The notes under the pieces: model-generated
Told to the model about the DNA's origin: nothing
Databases searched by the model: none
The model's input: the letters and a program-made list of their open reading frames with translations, nothing else
NCBI GenBank assembly: GCA_946537295.1
Contig: CAMNFQ010000002.1
Coordinates: forward strand, 1 to 64,000
Origin: an uncultured Bacillota bacterium
GTDB taxonomy: Bacteria; Bacillota_I; Bacilli_A; Erysipelotrichales; Erysipelotrichaceae
DNA: 64,000 nt
Reading direction: 5' to 3'
Translations under genes and position numbers: made by a program
Part shown: piece by piece, positions 42,063 to 50,771 of the stretch
How the letters are laid out: each line of letters begins with the position of its first letter
Position numbering within the stretch: the first letter of the stretch is position 1

Positions 42063-43951
42063 TGGCAGAAACAGGATACAGACAGTTACGTACATCCAGA
42101 GCAAACGATGTGCTTGGCACGATTGCCAGAACTTTTTCCTATATCAATAAACACTTCAAATATCGTTTTATTCTGGCTATCTTATTTATAATTATTTCTT
42201 CACTAGCTGGAGTAGTAAGTTCCTATCTGTTTACTCCGATTATCAATAACTATATCGTTCCATATATCGGATCCAAGAATCCGGATATGAGCGGCTTTAT
42301 CAGAATGTTATGGCTGATGATCGGTATCTATACGGCCGGACTTGTTTCATCATATGCCTTCTCGAAACTGATCTCGATCGTTTCAACAGGCATGCTTAAC
42401 TATATGAGACAGGATCTGTTTAGAGTAATGGAGAAACTTCCAATGAGTTTCTTTGTCAGAAAGACTCATGGTGAAGTAATGAACTATTACACCAATGATA
42501 TCGATACGATCAGACCAATGATTGCTGATGGTTTCCCAACTTTGATCACAACAATGATCACTGTTATTGGCTGTTTTGCGTTCATGTTTTCATTGAACTT
42601 CTCTCTTTCAGTAATCATGGTTGCAGTCTTGCTGGTAATGTTCTTTGTAACTTATCTGCTGGCAAAAGGATCAAGAAAGACCTTTGCGGGATTACAGCAG
42701 CAGATCTCCAACATCAACGGTTATGCCCAAGAGATGTTCTCAGGTCAGAAGGTCATCAAGGTCTTCAACCATGAAGATGAAACGATGGCTGGTTTCAAGA
42801 AATTCAATGATCAGCTCTATCAGTATTCCTTAAGAACTAATGCCTATGCCTCGATGCTGATGCCAATCAATGGTAACCTGGCTTATATCGCCTATGCGAT
42901 CGTAGCGGTAGTCGGAGGCAAGATGTGCATTGATGGCACGATGAGAATCGGTGATCTGGCTTCGTTCTTACTGTTTGTCAGACAGTTTGCCGGACCAATT
43001 TCCAATATCTCTCAACAGTTCAATGGCATCATGATGTCATTAGCTGGTGCAGAAAGAGTCTTTGATCTGATGGATAGAGAAAACGAACTCGACTATGGCA
43101 TTATTGAACTGGTCAATGTCGAAGAAGGAAAAGATGAACTGATCGAAACTAAGTCAAAAACCAAACGCTGGGCCTGGAAGATTCCGGTCGAACCAGTCAA
43201 ATATATTGAACTAAAGGGTGATATCCGTCTGAATAATGTCACATTTGCCTATAACGAGAAAAAGACGATTCTGAAGAATATCTCACTATATGCCAACCCA
43301 GGTCAGAAGATCGCCTTTGTTGGTAGTACCGGTGCTGGTAAGACAACAATCACTAATCTGCTCAATCGTTTCTATGATGTAGAAGATGGTAATGGTATGA
43401 TCACCTTTGATGGAATACCAATCAAGGAAATAAAGAAAGACGATCTTAGAAGATCAGTTGGTATGGTCTTACAGGATACCAATCTGTTCTCGGGAACGAT
43501 CATGGATAATATCAGATATGGCAGACTCGATGCGACTGATGAAGAATGTATTGCGGCAGCAGAAAGATGTAATGCCTCATCATTTATTGAAAGACTTCCA
43601 CATGGCTATCAGACAATGTTAAGTGCCAATGGTTCAAACCTTTCACAAGGTCAAAGACAGCTGCTTAATATTGCCAGATGTGCTGTTGCGGATCCACCAG
43701 TCATGGTATTGGATGAAGCTACCTCATCAATCGATACTCATACCGAGAAACTGATTGAAAAGGGTATGGATGAACTGATGAAGGGACGTACAACCTTTGT
43801 TATCGCTCATCGTCTTTCGACCGTAAGAAATGCCGATGCGATCATCGTACTCGAACATGGTGAGATCATCGAAAGAGGAAATCATGAAGATCTGATTAAA
43901 TTAAAAGGCAGATACTATCAGTTATATACAGGAAAGGCGGAATTAGAATAA
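42062..43951 (+). CDS. ABC exporter half-transporter, canonical-NBD partner (third pair)
   Basis: A 629-residue ABC exporter. The membrane part contains [31 protein letters not shown], typical of this subfamily. A charged insertion at about residues 350-385 ([19 protein letters not shown]) separates it from the ATPase, which has Walker [10 protein letters not shown], altered signature LSQGQRQL and Walker [13 protein letters not shown] with the catalytic Glu. AAGGAG precedes the start. It pairs with the 40326 product and is followed on its own stop codon by ridA. Substrate unknown. Confidence 0.92.
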   Translation: MAETGYRQLRTSRANDVLGTIARTFSYINKHFKYRFILAILFIIISSLAGVVSSYLFTPIINNYIVPYIGSKNPDMSGFIRMLWLMIGIYTAGLVSSYAFSKLISIVSTGMLNYMRQDLFRVMEKLPMSFFVRKTHGEVMNYYTNDIDTIRPMIADGFPTLITTMITVIGCFAFMFSLNFSLSVIMVAVLLVMFFVTYLLAKGSRKTFAGLQQQISNINGYAQEMFSGQKVIKVFNHEDETMAGFKKFNDQLYQYSLRTNAYASMLMPINGNLAYIAYAIVAVVGGKMCIDGTMRIGDLASFLLFVRQFAGPISNISQQFNGIMMSLAGAERVFDLMDRENELDYGIIELVNVEEGKDELIETKSKTKRWAWKIPVEPVKYIELKGDIRLNNVTFAYNEKKTILKNISLYANPGQKIAFVGSTGAGKTTITNLLNRFYDVEDGNGMITFDGIPIKEIKKDDLRRSVGMVLQDTNLFSGTIMDNIRYGRLDATDEECIAAAERCNASSFIERLPHGYQTMLSANGSNLSQGQRQLLNIARCAVADPPVMVLDEATSSIDTHTEKLIEKGMDELMKGRTTFVIAHRLSTVRNADAIIVLEHGEIIERGNHEDLIKLKGRYYQLYTGKAELE

Positions 43952-44322
43952 TGAACAAGATCATTACCTCTTTTTTAGCTCCAGCAGCTATCGGACCATA
44001 TTGTCAGGCAGTTGAGACAGATGGCTTTATCTTTGTTTCAGGACAGCTTCCAATTGATGCAAGTACTGGCGAAATGAAACAGGGGATTGAAGAACAGACC
44101 AGACAGTCTTTGAACAATATTCTTTATATCCTGGAAGCAGCAGGTTCCAATATGGACAAGATCGTCAAGACAACTGTTCTCTTAAAGGATATGAATGATT
44201 TTGGAAAGATGAATGAAGTCTATGCTTCGTTTTTCAACAGCTATCCTGCCAGAGCGTGTTATCAGGTAGCAAAACTGCCAAAAGATGCCCTGGTAGAGAT
44301 CGAATGTATCGCTAAGAAATAA
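43951..44322 (+). CDS. ridA: RidA family enamine/imine deaminase
   Basis: A 123-residue YjgF/YER057c/UK114 protein. RidA hydrolyses reactive enamine/imine intermediates released by PLP enzymes, protecting them from damage. Family marks: [27 protein letters not shown] at the N-terminus, [30 protein letters not shown], and [23 protein letters not shown] with the key Arg at the C-terminus. The start overlaps the stop of the ABC gene (TAATG), so it is translated with the exporter; a metabolic link is not obvious. Confidence 0.93.
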   Translation: MNKIITSFLAPAAIGPYCQAVETDGFIFVSGQLPIDASTGEMKQGIEEQTRQSLNNILYILEAAGSNMDKIVKTTVLLKDMNDFGKMNEVYASFFNSYPARACYQVAKLPKDALVEIECIAKK

Positions 44323-44326
44323 ACAG

Positions 44327-44353
44327 GATGGAGGTCGTTGACCTTCATCTTTT
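44327..44353 (+). terminator. Intrinsic terminator after ridA
   Basis: 10-bp stem GATGGAGGTC/GACCTTCATC with one G-T wobble (44327-44336 with 44340-44349), loop GTT, then TTTTA. Confidence 0.8.
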
Positions 44354-44388
44354 ACGCATTAAAATAGAAGATGCCAGGAGGATGTTAA

Positions 44389-45228
44389 ATGAAAACTGGA
44401 CTAGTACTGGAAGGTGGCGGACTCAGAGGTGTATTTACCGGTGGAGTCATCGACTGCCTGTTAGAGAACAATATCAATTTTGATTATGTGGTCGGTGTAA
44501 GTGCCGGTTCATGTAATACATTTGCCTATGTCGGCAAGGCACATAAATATATCAGACACTGTATGATCCAGAAAAAAGGTGCAGATTCCTTCTATGGCGT
44601 AAGACAGATGATCGATTCGCATAAGTATGTCGATCTTGATAAGGTCTTTGATGAATATTCAATCAAATACGGATTTGACTATGACAAATTCATCAAGAAT
44701 CCGATCGAATGGGAAATGGTCGTTTCCAATATCCGTACCGGTAAGGCTGAATATATGCATACCGATAATATTGCGAAAGCCAATCTGATCGGTAAGGCTT
44801 CATGTTCAATGCCTGCTTTGACAGAGCCAAGAGAAATAGATGGAGAATTATATCTTGATGGCGGGATCTGTGATTCGATCCCGGCACAAAGAGCTTTGGA
44901 TAAAGGTTGCGATAAACTGGTCATTGTTTTGACCAGAAAGAAAGGCAACTATTCACATATGAATGGTGCCTTAAGAGAACTGTTCAAGAGGATTTATGGG
45001 GACTATCCTTTGTTTGTGGATGCCTTATTAAGAAGAAATGAATTATATAGGGAACAGGTCGCCTTATCTGAAAAACTGGAAGAAGAAGGCAAGGCTATCA
45101 TCATCAGACCGACGATGCAGGAAGTAGGAAGATTGGAATCTGATGAAGAAGAACTGTTACTTTCTTATTACCATGGCTATACCAAGGCCAAGGAATATAT
45201 TCCAAAGATCAGAAATTGGACGGAATAA
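44389..45228 (+). CDS. Patatin-like phospholipase
   Basis: A 279-residue patatin-family lipid acyl hydrolase. GLVLEGGGLRGVFTGGVIDCL gives the oxyanion Gly-rich loop, YVVGVSAGSCN holds the nucleophile Ser, and YLDGGICDSIP holds the catalytic Asp of the Ser-Asp dyad. The C-terminal part matches the bacterial DUF6363-type extension (LLRRNELYREQVAL, then IIRPTMQEVGRLESD). No signal peptide, so it probably acts in the cytosol or on the inner membrane face. CCAGGAGGAT precedes the start. Confidence 0.92.
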   Translation: MKTGLVLEGGGLRGVFTGGVIDCLLENNINFDYVVGVSAGSCNTFAYVGKAHKYIRHCMIQKKGADSFYGVRQMIDSHKYVDLDKVFDEYSIKYGFDYDKFIKNPIEWEMVVSNIRTGKAEYMHTDNIAKANLIGKASCSMPALTEPREIDGELYLDGGICDSIPAQRALDKGCDKLVIVLTRKKGNYSHMNGALRELFKRIYGDYPLFVDALLRRNELYREQVALSEKLEEEGKAIIIRPTMQEVGRLESDEEELLLSYYHGYTKAKEYIPKIRNWTE

Positions 45229-45272
45229 TACACAACTAGTGTAGTATCATATATCGGGGGAGGTTTTAGAAT

Positions 45273-46691
45273 ATGATAAATAAACAGACTAAGATAATCT
45301 GTACAATTGGTCCCGCATCAGACAGTTATGATGTGATCCTGAAAATGGCTCAGGCCGGTATGAACATTGTCAGATTGAATTTCTCACATGGCACATATGA
45401 TGAGCACCTGTCAAGGATCAATACTGTCAGAAAAGTAGAAAAGGAAAACGGACTCAATCTGGGTATCATGTTGGATACTAAGGGTCCTGAAATAAGACTT
45501 GGTGTCTTCAAGAATGAAACTGAAAACTATCAGAAGGGTGAGATCGTTACCATTCAGAAGGAAGATATCGAAGGAACACATGATCGTTTTACTATTCAGT
45601 GTAAGGAACTGTTTGATGATGTTAAACCGGATGACTATATTCTGGTAAATGATGGTAAACAGAAACTTACGATCTTAGAGAATAATGGCGAAGAATTGAA
45701 ATGTCGTGTAGAAGTTACCGGTCCATTAGCTTCAAGAAAGGGTTGTAATGTTCCAGGTGTTAAACTGTCAATGCCATTTATCTCATTGAAAGATGATGAA
45801 GATATCCGTTTTGGCTGCACCAACGATGTTGACTTCATTGCTGCTTCATTTGTCAGAAGAGCAGAAGATGTCATGTCAATCAGAAAGATCATAACTGAAA
45901 TGGGCAAACCAAAGATCCAGATCATAGCCAAGATCGAGAATCAGGAAGGATTTGATAACCTTGATGAGATCCTGGAAGTTGCGGATGGTGTTATGGTTGC
46001 CAGAGGTGATCTGGGCGTTGAAGTTGAAACTGCCTATGTACCTATCTATCAGAAGAAGATCATTGAAGCTGCCAACAAGAAAGGTAAGGCTGTCATCACT
46101 GCTACCCATATGCTGGATTCAATGACAGCTAATCCACGTTGTACCAGAGCTGAAGCATCTGATGTATCCAATGCGGTACTGGATGGTTCTGATGCTGTAA
46201 TGCTTTCAGCTGAAACAGCAGCTGGTGAATATCCGGTTGAAGCTGTTACCACAATGGCTAAGATCGCTCAGGCAACAGAAAAGATCATTCCATATAGAGA
46301 AAATCTGGAACATGCTAAGCAATCCAACAACAAGACAATTCAGGATGCGATCGGTATTGCGATCTCTGATGCAACTCTGACTCTTGATATTGCCGCGATC
46401 GTTGTCTTTACTCAGGGTGGTACAACTGCCAGACGTATTTCCAAATATCGTCCACCTGTACCAATCTTTGCGGTCACTTTCACCAAGTCAACACAGGGAA
46501 AACTGGAACTGTATTGGGGTGTTAAACCAATCTTCTCCTATGTTCAGAACAATATGACTAACGATGATGAACTTGCTTCAAGTGTTGTTAAATCATATGG
46601 AATCAAGCCAGGCGCACAGATCATTCTTTCGGCTGGCTATCCTACAGGAGAAGGTTCAGCCAACTTCATGAAGATCATTACTGTTAAATAA
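45273..46691 (+). CDS. pyk: Pyruvate kinase
   Basis: Catalyses PEP + ADP to pyruvate + ATP, the last step of glycolysis. The 472-residue protein begins NKQTKIICTIGPASDSYD, has NIVRLNFSHG, MLDTKGPEIR, IIAKIENQEGFDNLDEI with the catalytic Lys, the MVARGDLGVEV metal site, and ATHMLDSMTANPRCTRAEASDVSNAVLDGSDAVMLSAETA. It lacks the extra C-terminal PEP-utiliser domain found in Bacillus enzymes. GGGGGAGG precedes the ATG. A small inverted repeat TACAC/GTGTA (45229-45243) lies in the upstream region. Terminator follows. Confidence 0.96.
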   Translation: MINKQTKIICTIGPASDSYDVILKMAQAGMNIVRLNFSHGTYDEHLSRINTVRKVEKENGLNLGIMLDTKGPEIRLGVFKNETENYQKGEIVTIQKEDIEGTHDRFTIQCKELFDDVKPDDYILVNDGKQKLTILENNGEELKCRVEVTGPLASRKGCNVPGVKLSMPFISLKDDEDIRFGCTNDVDFIAASFVRRAEDVMSIRKIITEMGKPKIQIIAKIENQEGFDNLDEILEVADGVMVARGDLGVEVETAYVPIYQKKIIEAANKKGKAVITATHMLDSMTANPRCTRAEASDVSNAVLDGSDAVMLSAETAAGEYPVEAVTTMAKIAQATEKIIPYRENLEHAKQSNNKTIQDAIGIAISDATLTLDIAAIVVFTQGGTTARRISKYRPPVPIFAVTFTKSTQGKLELYWGVKPIFSYVQNNMTNDDELASSVVKSYGIKPGAQIILSAGYPTGEGSANFMKIITVK

Positions 46692-46711
46692 GCTCTTTAC
46701 AGAGCTTTTTT
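46690..46711 (+). terminator. Intrinsic terminator after pyk
   Basis: Stem AAGCTCT/AGAGCTT (46690-46696 with 46701-46707), loop TTAC, followed by a T-run. Confidence 0.85.
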
Positions 46712-46809
46712 ACTTATTTTGGATAATTATGTGAAATAAGCATACTTTTCTGGAAAGCTACAAGTCTTATGTTAGAATATATACGTAGATTATTTAGAGA
46801 ATTTGTTCA

Positions 46810-47259
46810 ATGGAAAAATTTGCTGAGCTCGTAAAAGAGGCGATCAAAGCCCGTGAAAAAGCATATGCGCCATATTCAAATTGGCTTGTTGGTGCTGCTT
46901 TATTATGTAAGGATGGAAAGATCTATCAGGGCTGCAATATCGAAAATTTTGCATTTACGGCTACCAATTGCGCAGAAAGAACAGCTTTCTTTAAAGCAAT
47001 CTCAGAAGGTGAATATGATTTTGAAGCCATTGCAATAGTTGGTGGTGACAGACAAAAGGGACTTGAAAGTTACTGTTACCCATGTGGTGTCTGTCGTCAG
47101 GTCATGTCTGAATTCTGTGATCCTGATGAGTTCAAGATTATCAATGGTATATCTGAACAACAGTATCAGGTATACACTCTACGGGAAATGCTTCCTCATG
47201 CCGGCTATGTTAAAGGCGGAAATAATGAAGGAAACAGCTTCTTCGGAAACAAGGTTTAA
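46810..47259 (+). CDS. cdd: Cytidine deaminase
   Basis: A 149-residue tetrameric-type cytidine deaminase turning cytidine and deoxycytidine into uridine forms. YAPYSNWLVGAALL, the catalytic NCAERTAFFKAI (Cys and Glu) and PCGVCRQ (two Zn Cys) are visible. It is slightly longer than the usual ~132 residues because of the C-terminal tail GYVKGGNNEGNSFFGNKV. No strong ribosome site; GAGAA lies about 9 nt before the ATG. It stands just upstream of the nucleoside-binding lipoprotein gene, fitting nucleoside salvage. Confidence 0.93.
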   Translation: MEKFAELVKEAIKAREKAYAPYSNWLVGAALLCKDGKIYQGCNIENFAFTATNCAERTAFFKAISEGEYDFEAIAIVGGDRQKGLESYCYPCGVCRQVMSEFCDPDEFKIINGISEQQYQVYTLREMLPHAGYVKGGNNEGNSFFGNKV

Positions 47260-47278
47260 ACATCGCGCGATGATTAAA
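47255..47278. promoter_or_regulatory. Interrupted palindrome between cdd and the BMP gene
   Basis: CATCGCGCGATG (47261-47272) is a perfect 12-nt palindrome, flanked after one mismatched base pair by TTTAA and TTAAA (47255-47278). It contains the cdd stop codon. CG-rich in an AT-rich intergenic stretch. Could be an operator or a processing/stabilising hairpin for the highly biased gene downstream. Confidence 0.45.
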
Positions 47279-47308
47279 CATACTAGTGATTAAAGGAAGG
47301 GAGAAAAA

Positions 47309-48445
47309 ATGAAAAAACTTTTATCATTACTTTTAGCAGTATTGATGGTTGTTTCACTTTCAGCTTGTGGCAAGAAAGAAGAAACTCCAACCGATACTCC
47401 TGATGCTGCTCCAACTACTGATGTCTATGAAGTAGCTGTTGTTACTGATGTTGGTCAGTTAAACGATGGTGGCTTTAACCAGTACACTTTCGAAGGTGCT
47501 AAACTCTTCGCTGAAGCTAATGGTTACAACTACAACTACTATGCTCCTGCAAACGGCACTGACGCTACTGATAACGACAGAATCGATGCAATGAGACTTG
47601 CTATCGAAAATGGTGCAAAGGTCATCGTTACTCCTGGTTTCATGCAGGCTACTGCATTACAGACAGTTGCTGCTGAATCTCCAGATGTAAAATTCGTCTT
47701 CGTTGATGGTTGGGCATTAGGTTTACCAAACGTAACAGCTATCTCTTATAAAGAGCAGGAAGCTGGTTACTTCGCTGGTTATGCTGCTGCTAAAGATGGT
47801 TATACTAAGTTAGCTGGTACATTCGGTGGTGCCGGAACTAACGCTGCTTGTAACCGTTATGCTTATGGTTATGTTCAGGGTATCGAAGCTGCTGCTGCAG
47901 AATTAGGTACTACTTGTGATGTAACTATTTCCTTCTTATATGGTGCTGCATTCTCTGCTTCAACTGAATTACAGACTCAGGTATCTGGTTGGTACAACAA
48001 CGGTACTGAAGTTGTATTCTCTTGTGGTGGTTCTATGTTACAGTCTGTTAAGGCTGCTGCTGCTGAAACACAGAACGGCAAGATCATTGGTGTTGACGTT
48101 GACCAGGCTTCTGAATCTGACAGAGTCATCACTTCTGCTTGTAAAGGTTTAAGTGCTTCTGTACAGCTCGTTCTTACTGAATGGAACAATGGTGAATGGG
48201 ATGCTAAGTTAGCTGACCAGTGTTCAGTATTAGGTGCTGCTGAAAACTCAACAGAAATCCCTACTGCTTCTGGTTCTTGGAGATTCAACACATTCACAGT
48301 TGATGAATACAAGGCATTATTCGACAAGGTTGTTGCTGGTGAAGTTACTCCATTAGACAACGTATCTGACAATATGTCTACACAGGCTTCTTGGGATGCA
48401 TTAACTGCAGACTTCAGCCATGTAAATCTGACTGTTGAAGAATAA
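47309..48445 (+). CDS. bmpA: BMP-family nucleoside-binding lipoprotein
   Basis: A 378-residue substrate-binding lipoprotein of the basic membrane protein (PnrA/BmpA) family. Signal peptide with lipobox LSAC (Cys20), then VAVVTDVGQLNDGGFNQYTFEGAKLF, the hallmark purine-nucleoside-binding start, and ISYKEQEAGYFAGYAAAKDGY. It delivers nucleosides to the ABC importer encoded at 50772-54462, but a TIR gene on the other strand lies between. Codon use is strongly biased (GCT, GTT, ACT, TTA), unlike the CTG/ATC-rich neighbours, which points to high expression. GGAAGGGAG precedes the start. A terminator follows. Confidence 0.93.
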   Translation: MKKLLSLLLAVLMVVSLSACGKKEETPTDTPDAAPTTDVYEVAVVTDVGQLNDGGFNQYTFEGAKLFAEANGYNYNYYAPANGTDATDNDRIDAMRLAIENGAKVIVTPGFMQATALQTVAAESPDVKFVFVDGWALGLPNVTAISYKEQEAGYFAGYAAAKDGYTKLAGTFGGAGTNAACNRYAYGYVQGIEAAAAELGTTCDVTISFLYGAAFSASTELQTQVSGWYNNGTEVVFSCGGSMLQSVKAAAAETQNGKIIGVDVDQASESDRVITSACKGLSASVQLVLTEWNNGEWDAKLADQCSVLGAAENSTEIPTASGSWRFNTFTVDEYKALFDKVVAGEVTPLDNVSDNMSTQASWDALTADFSHVNLTVEE

Positions 48446-48468
48446 TCTTCAAAAAAAGATCACTAAAC

Positions 48469-48502
48469 AAAAACGTCATGGTTTTAAAGCCATGACGTTT
48501 TT
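48469..48502. terminator. Bidirectional terminator, BMP lipoprotein / TIR gene
   Basis: 13-bp stem AAAAACGTCATGG/CCATGACGTTTTT (48469-48481 with 48490-48502), able to end both convergent transcripts; the TIR stop codon begins at the next base. Confidence 0.88.
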
Positions 48503-50542
48503 CTATTCACTGATCTTTACAAAATCATATTCTTTGGCGATGAACTCTTTGAGATTGTTGAAGAAGGATGGCGCATCGGCCGTATCGATCATTCCATCAA
48601 ACAGGATCACCGGCATGGCGATCATCCTGTTTCTGTTAGGACGGGACAGATCACCGATTGAGAACTGGATCTTTAGTGGTGCCTGCATATTCTTGATGAA
48701 GATACCATCATATTCTCTGATCTTTCCAACTTTCGTGTTCTTAACGATATCCATGACCTTTGAGCCGATACAGACTCTGAAAGTATAGGCAATATCATTT
48801 GGATCAAGTTCAGCTTCTTTCTTTTCATCAAAACAGTTCAGGAATCTTTGCATAAGTAATTCGATTTCATTGAAGTCGACCTTCCAGTGATTGGAACGAC
48901 GATTGATCATTTCCAGAAGTTCCACATATTCAAACCATTCTTCCTTTTTTCTCAGTTCGACTATTTTTGGTAGATCCCAATTGTTCAGATACAGCTGATC
49001 GCCCATGCCTTCGATCTCGTCGAGGATCTCACAGTTTTCAAAGAATTCCGAGAAGGCAAACTGCAGTTCTTCGATCGATACTTCCTTTTCACCATGATTT
49101 AGATACATACTGTTAAGGAAGAAATTCTCCGGTTTAACATCATCAGGGAAGAGAGCCTTGCATTGGAAACAGTTGGTGAAGATCGAATTATAGTAGATAT
49201 CGATCAGGCGCTTGAGCTGATGATGGAATGGTTTGTTTGGATCATAGAGGCAGTTATGAACAGGATCCTGACCATTAAGATCGTAGTTTTTAACAATATA
49301 GTTTCGATAAAACATCGTACGACTGTAAGGGTCAACTTTTCCTTTGGCTTGGGTACCATTCATATGTGTCTGGCAAAACGCCTGCATGGAGATAGTCTTT
49401 AGAGTTACCAGAAATTCATCGATCTTACTGTCATCCAGATGCATGTTTGCTGCCAACATCATATTATTGTCTCGATTAATTGCCAGATTAGAACAGAAGC
49501 GCAGGAATTGGGCAGAATGCATATCATCCTGTGCGGTCCAGTTTTCCTTGATGCAATATAGTGAAACATCGGCACAGATTTTATTCCAGGCTTCGATCAC
49601 ATCTTTGTCCTGATCGGCTTTTATCTTAGAAATATAAGGAGTAAATTCATTAATACCATAAAGAAAGACAATGATACTGCCGTTTGATAGTAATGAAATG
49701 AATGCTTCCTTGTCTTTATCATCGTTTCTGATGAGATCCTTGAAATAGTTGGTATAGATTAATGAATTTCTTTTGATGATCACCTGCTTACAATGAAACA
49801 GTGATAACAGGAAATTGCGTTTGCGATAATCGTTGAGATAGGAAACTATCTTATCAGAAAGAAAACCGTTTCTTTCAAAGTCATCATATAAAGGATTTTC
49901 CGGATCATAGAGTTCTTCCGGTAGCCATTGATTATCGATCGCAAAAGGATAGACGCAGGAAGTTGCTAAGTCGGCTGGGAAAGTCTTGTAGTAGATGTTG
50001 TTGGCATCATTATCAAAAGCTTTCTCTGGCAAGGAATTGTGGTTGATGAAAGAACTGGAATCATCTGTGATCTTATTCTCGTTACCTTTTTCAATGCCGT
50101 CACTTCTGATTGCTCTAAGCAATTTCTTCATTGAATCGATCGTTACTTCACCATAGGCTGACAGTTCAATATACTGATATTTGGAAAGATAATCACTGAT
50201 CTCAGCAGAACTGTCCTTGTCTTTGAACCAGGAAGAATGGATCTGACCAATGACCACAAAAAAGAGTCTGAACTTGTCTAGACCATCTTCCTTCATCCTT
50301 TTAAATGCAAGCGAGATCTCTCTTAAGACCTCTGTTCGCCTTAAGGAATTGGCTGAAAGGATGGCGACGACGACATCAGAAGATAATAAGGCCTCATCGA
50401 TGTCCTTTGACCAGCTTCCTCCTAAAGAAAGACGATCAGAGTCGATCCAGACATCGCAACCGTGACGTGAAAGATACCTGGCTATGCCATGAGCGCAGCT
50501 GCTATCCTGATGCGAATAGCTAATGAAGACTTTTTCTGCCAT
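48503..50542 (-). CDS. Soluble TIR-domain protein with large uncharacterised C-terminal region
   Basis: A 679-residue protein without signal or membrane helix. Residues 1-145 are a TIR domain: EKVFISYSHQDSSCAHGIARYL, CDVWIDSDRLSLGGSWSKDIDEAL, and LRRTEVLREISLAF, where Glu75 aligns with the NADase Glu. Residues ~150-679 match no family I can name; the region is rich in Asn, Asp, Phe and Tyr, with long helical stretches and one CFQC pair. N-terminal TIR plus a large unknown region resembles defence proteins in which the partner domain senses the trigger (inference). CGGAGGATCACG before ATG 50542 fixes the start over ATG 50581. It interrupts the nucleoside-importer gene set. Confidence 0.83.
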   Translation of the reverse strand: MAEKVFISYSHQDSSCAHGIARYLSRHGCDVWIDSDRLSLGGSWSKDIDEALLSSDVVVAILSANSLRRTEVLREISLAFKRMKEDGLDKFRLFFVVIGQIHSSWFKDKDSSAEISDYLSKYQYIELSAYGEVTIDSMKKLLRAIRSDGIEKGNENKITDDSSSFINHNSLPEKAFDNDANNIYYKTFPADLATSCVYPFAIDNQWLPEELYDPENPLYDDFERNGFLSDKIVSYLNDYRKRNFLLSLFHCKQVIIKRNSLIYTNYFKDLIRNDDKDKEAFISLLSNGSIIVFLYGINEFTPYISKIKADQDKDVIEAWNKICADVSLYCIKENWTAQDDMHSAQFLRFCSNLAINRDNNMMLAANMHLDDSKIDEFLVTLKTISMQAFCQTHMNGTQAKGKVDPYSRTMFYRNYIVKNYDLNGQDPVHNCLYDPNKPFHHQLKRLIDIYYNSIFTNCFQCKALFPDDVKPENFFLNSMYLNHGEKEVSIEELQFAFSEFFENCEILDEIEGMGDQLYLNNWDLPKIVELRKKEEWFEYVELLEMINRRSNHWKVDFNEIELLMQRFLNCFDEKKEAELDPNDIAYTFRVCIGSKVMDIVKNTKVGKIREYDGIFIKNMQAPLKIQFSIGDLSRPNRNRMIAMPVILFDGMIDTADAPSFFNNLKEFIAKEYDFVKISE

Positions 50543-50572
50543 TCGTGATCCTCCGTTAATTATGTTAGTATA

Positions 50573-50610
50573 AGAAAACAATTGTTTTCTCTTATCCTAA
50601 CTTCATTATA
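50573..50610 (-). promoter_or_regulatory. Promoter and palindrome upstream of the TIR gene
   Basis: On the minus strand TATAAT (50605-50610) is the probable -10. Between it and the ribosome site is a perfect 18-nt palindrome AGAAAACAATTGTTTTCT (50573-50590), 31 nt before the start. It could be an operator controlling the TIR gene. Confidence 0.5.
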
Positions 50611-50741
50611 CATTACTGGTGCATATTAATACCTGTCATTGTGTAAATATGTCTTTGATCGATATTTTAGGAGTTGTTCAGGCATGAAAACTCTTTTCCA
50701 TCCTGTATAAATTTCTGAGATAACTAAGTAATTGTCTATAG

Positions 50742-50768
50742 TATAATTATGGTAATAATGGAGGGGTC
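50742..50768 (+). promoter_or_regulatory. Probable -10 and ribosome site of the nucleoside ABC genes
   Basis: TATAAT at 50742-50747 and GGAGGGG at 50760-50766, just before ATG 50772. No convincing -35 was found. This gives the ATPase and permease genes their own promoter, separate from bmpA. Confidence 0.5.
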
Positions 50769-50771
50769 TTA

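Noticed and set aside
50684-50710. Eight-codon leader peptide MKTLFHPV before the nucleoside ABC genes
   Set aside because: AGGAG is about 11 nt away and no attenuator hairpin follows; too weak to call.
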